Positions 62,585 through 64,000 of a DNA stretch of 64,000 bases are shown piece by piece. The notes beneath the pieces were generated by a model. It had not been told where the DNA came from. It searched no databases and worked only from the letters and a program-made list of their open reading frames with translations. The stretch lies in assembly GCF_030817535.1 (NCBI RefSeq), contig NZ_JAUSZL010000002.1, forward strand, positions 5,952,001 through 6,016,000, read 5' to 3'. Numbering within the stretch: the stretch's first letter is position 1; every line of letters starts with the position of its first letter. The position numbers were made by a program, and so were the translations under genes. Source of the DNA: Streptomyces sp. V3I8. GTDB taxonomy: Bacteria; Actinomycetota; Actinomycetes; Streptomycetales; Streptomycetaceae.

Positions 62585-63457
62585 TCACAGCTCGGCCAGC
62601 AGCTCCGCCTTCTTCGTCGAGAACTCCTCGTCCGTGACGAGTCCCGCCGAGTGCAGCTCCCCGAGATGCCGGATCCGCTCGGCGACCTCCCCCGGCGCCC
62701 GCCGGGCCTCCACGGCCACGCCGTCGACGGCGGCCGCGGGTCCGCCCGACCGCACCGCGGCCAGCACGGCCGCCGCGAACGGCAGCGACTCGTGCACCGG
62801 CCCGTACCCCAGCCCGAAGACAACGGCCCCCGGATCCTGGTCCGCGGGCCCCGCCTGCGCGGTCTCCGTACCGCCCGCGTCACGGCGCAGCAACCGCAGA
62901 TGTCCCTCGAAGAGTTCGGGCGACCGCCACTGCACCCCGCACAGGTCGGCCACGGCGAACGTCTGGTCGCCGGCCTTCCACTTCGCGGACGAGGCCCCCG
63001 TCCAGAACCACCGGAAGACCACGGACCTCCCGTCGAAGGACGCCTTCGCGTCGTACGCCTTGAACTGCAGCGGCGTCTTCGGCGCCGGCACGAGATAGCG
63101 CTCGGCCGGCCCCGCGTCCCCGGGCGCGAGCGCGGCGCGCAGTTCGTCCGCGTAGTACTCGGCGAGCGTCTCCCGCTCGGCGGGCAGCACGAGGCGGTAG
63201 GGATCGGACGCCTCCTTGAGCTGTCCCGCGGCCGCCTCCATCAGCGGGTCCGCCCCCGGTCTCGGCTCGGCGCGCAGGACGACCGTCCCGCGCTTGCCGG
63301 GCGTCAGCGTCACCGCGGCGATCGCGTCGAGCGGGATGCGCCGCTCGCCGAGCGCCTGGAACAGCTTCGGCGTGCGGATCCCCCGTGCGAAGCGGATGAG
63401 CACGGAGTCGGACCCGAACTCCCAGGCGGCATGAAATCCGGCCAGTACGTCACCCAT
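62585..63457 (-). CDS. DUF4429 protein with C-terminal SHOCT domain
   Basis: 290 residues. Two DUF4429 repeats (for example SVLIRFARGIRTPKLFQALG) and a terminal SHOCT motif (LHSAGLVTDEEFSTKKAELL). Function unknown; SHOCT segments mediate oligomerisation in other proteins. Start at ATG 63457 (MGDVLAGFHAAWEF); ATG 63466 is in frame. Confidence 0.85.
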   Translation of the reverse strand: MGDVLAGFHAAWEFGSDSVLIRFARGIRTPKLFQALGERRIPLDAIAAVTLTPGKRGTVVLRAEPRPGADPLMEAAAGQLKEASDPYRLVLPAERETLAEYYADELRAALAPGDAGPAERYLVPAPKTPLQFKAYDAKASFDGRSVVFRWFWTGASSAKWKAGDQTFAVADLCGVQWRSPELFEGHLRLLRRDAGGTETAQAGPADQDPGAVVFGLGYGPVHESLPFAAAVLAAVRSGGPAAAVDGVAVEARRAPGEVAERIRHLGELHSAGLVTDEEFSTKKAELLAEL

Positions 63458-63524
63458 GCGGGCCATCGTATGCGGCATGTGCCTCCTCGTCCCCTCCCTG
63501 AGCGGACCGCACTTTTCCCGTTCT

Positions 63525-64000
63525 CTACGCGCGTCCGGCTTCGGTCGTGCCGGACAGGCCTTTCCGGCACGCGTCGTCCTCGTGGTCCTCGTGCGCGCAG
63601 CGAACCGCGCGGTACGCGCCAATTCCGATCTCGGCGAAGTTCCGCAGGCTGTCGGTGCCCGGCTCGAAATACCCGGTGTGTCCCTTCGCCCCGCGCGCGG
63701 ACAGCACCCGCGCGCCGAACTGCGAGGACATCGGATCGGCGCCGTGCCCGAGCCCGCCGAACTCCAGGTGCGGTACGTCCTCGATCCAGTCGTCCGCGTC
63801 CCGTACGGCCCACACCCGGGCCGCGGTGCGCAGCTGTGAGGCCCGCTCGACGCGCATGCCGGGGCTGCCCGCGACCGCTATGTCGGAGACCCGGGACGGC
63901 AGGGAACGCGCGGCGACCCCGCAGACCACGGATCCGTAGCTGTGGCAGTACAGCGCGACGCGCGAGCGGCCGGGCAGCGCCCGTACGAGGGCGGCGAGGC
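63525..64000 (-). CDS. Alpha/beta hydrolase, DUF1023-type, C-terminal part (cut by window edge)
   Basis: Open to the right edge; about 158 residues visible. The nucleophile elbow is LYCHSYGSVVCG, followed by DIAVAGSPGMRVERASQL and the C-terminal His region GAKGHTGYFEPGTDSLRNFA. This is the pattern of the actinobacterial DUF1023 alpha/beta hydrolases, whose substrates are not known. Confidence 0.82.
   Translation of the reverse strand, partial: LAALVRALPGRSRVALYCHSYGSVVCGVAARSLPSRVSDIAVAGSPGMRVERASQLRTAARVWAVRDADDWIEDVPHLEFGGLGHGADPMSSQFGARVLSARGAKGHTGYFEPGTDSLRNFAEIGIGAYRAVRCAHEDHEDDACRKGLSGTTEAGRA

Overview
The window looks like a chromosomal segment of a Streptomyces. It has very high G+C with strong third-position GC bias, many GTG starts, ATGA operon overlaps, several Tat-type signal peptides, and a fatty-acid synthase block (fasR-fabD-fabH-acpP-fabF). 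Gene order from about 28.9 kb to 58.6 kb (PLP aminotransferase, mutarotase, gguB-gguA-chvE, a SCO2400-type protein, fabF-acpP-fabH-fabD-fasR) resembles the S. coelicolor SCO2386-SCO2408 neighbourhood as I remember it; I could not align them.

Layout. 0-5.4 kb: the tail of an SMP-30-like gene, then an arabino-oligosaccharide ABC importer (binding protein plus two permeases, no ATPase) and an intracellular GH51 arabinofuranosidase. 5.5-25 kb: an accessory block bordered by a decayed tauE-like gene (5.5-6.3 kb) and an xdhC remnant (24.0-24.3 kb). Its core is a poly(cis-1,4-isoprene) (rubber) catabolic locus: two tandem latex-clearing-protein genes (lcp), an oxiAB-like molybdenum hydroxylase, a TetR regulator divergent from lcp, and a beta-oxidation set (FadB-type bifunctional enzyme, thiolase, acyl-CoA ligase, second TetR, acyl-CoA dehydrogenase, nitronate-monooxygenase family protein). 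25.3-28.7 kb: a Tat-exported intradiol dioxygenase and two secreted GH43 arabinan-degrading enzymes. 28.9-39.3 kb: a PLP aminotransferase with a Gln/Pro-rich tail, an aldose epimerase, the chvE-gguA-gguB monosaccharide importer, and a dehydratase/dehydrogenase sugar-acid cluster. 39.6-52.8 kb: mixed core genes (SCO2400 family, MarR plus an oxidoreductase, serine hydrolase, M14 peptidase, EI24 protein, a pyroglutamyl-peptidase-like protein, TetR, GH3 beta-glucosidase, SGNH hydrolase). 52.9-58.6 kb: DUF3145 and the fatty-acid synthase operon with its activator fasR. 58.6-64 kb: pirin, serine hydrolase, GNAT, MerR plus aldo/keto reductase, DUF4429, and a partial alpha/beta hydrolase.

How the genes could work together. 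In the rubber module, Lcp would cleave polyisoprene outside the cell into oligo-isoprenoid keto-aldehydes, the molybdenum hydroxylase would oxidise the aldehyde to an acid, the ligase would activate it, and the FadE/FadB/FadA-type enzymes would shorten it. In the arabinan module, secreted GH43 enzymes release arabino-oligosaccharides, the 0.5-3.7 kb importer takes them up, and the GH51 enzyme releases L-arabinose. The importer and the GH43 pair share a nearly identical promoter (TTGACG-N17-TACGGT) followed by TTCGAA-type operator sites, which suggests one regulon.

A G+C-rich palindromic intergenic repeat occurs at nine places, mostly between convergent genes. I saw no copy between 3.8 and 28.7 kb. 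No tRNA, rRNA, CRISPR array, insertion sequence or phage gene was recognised.
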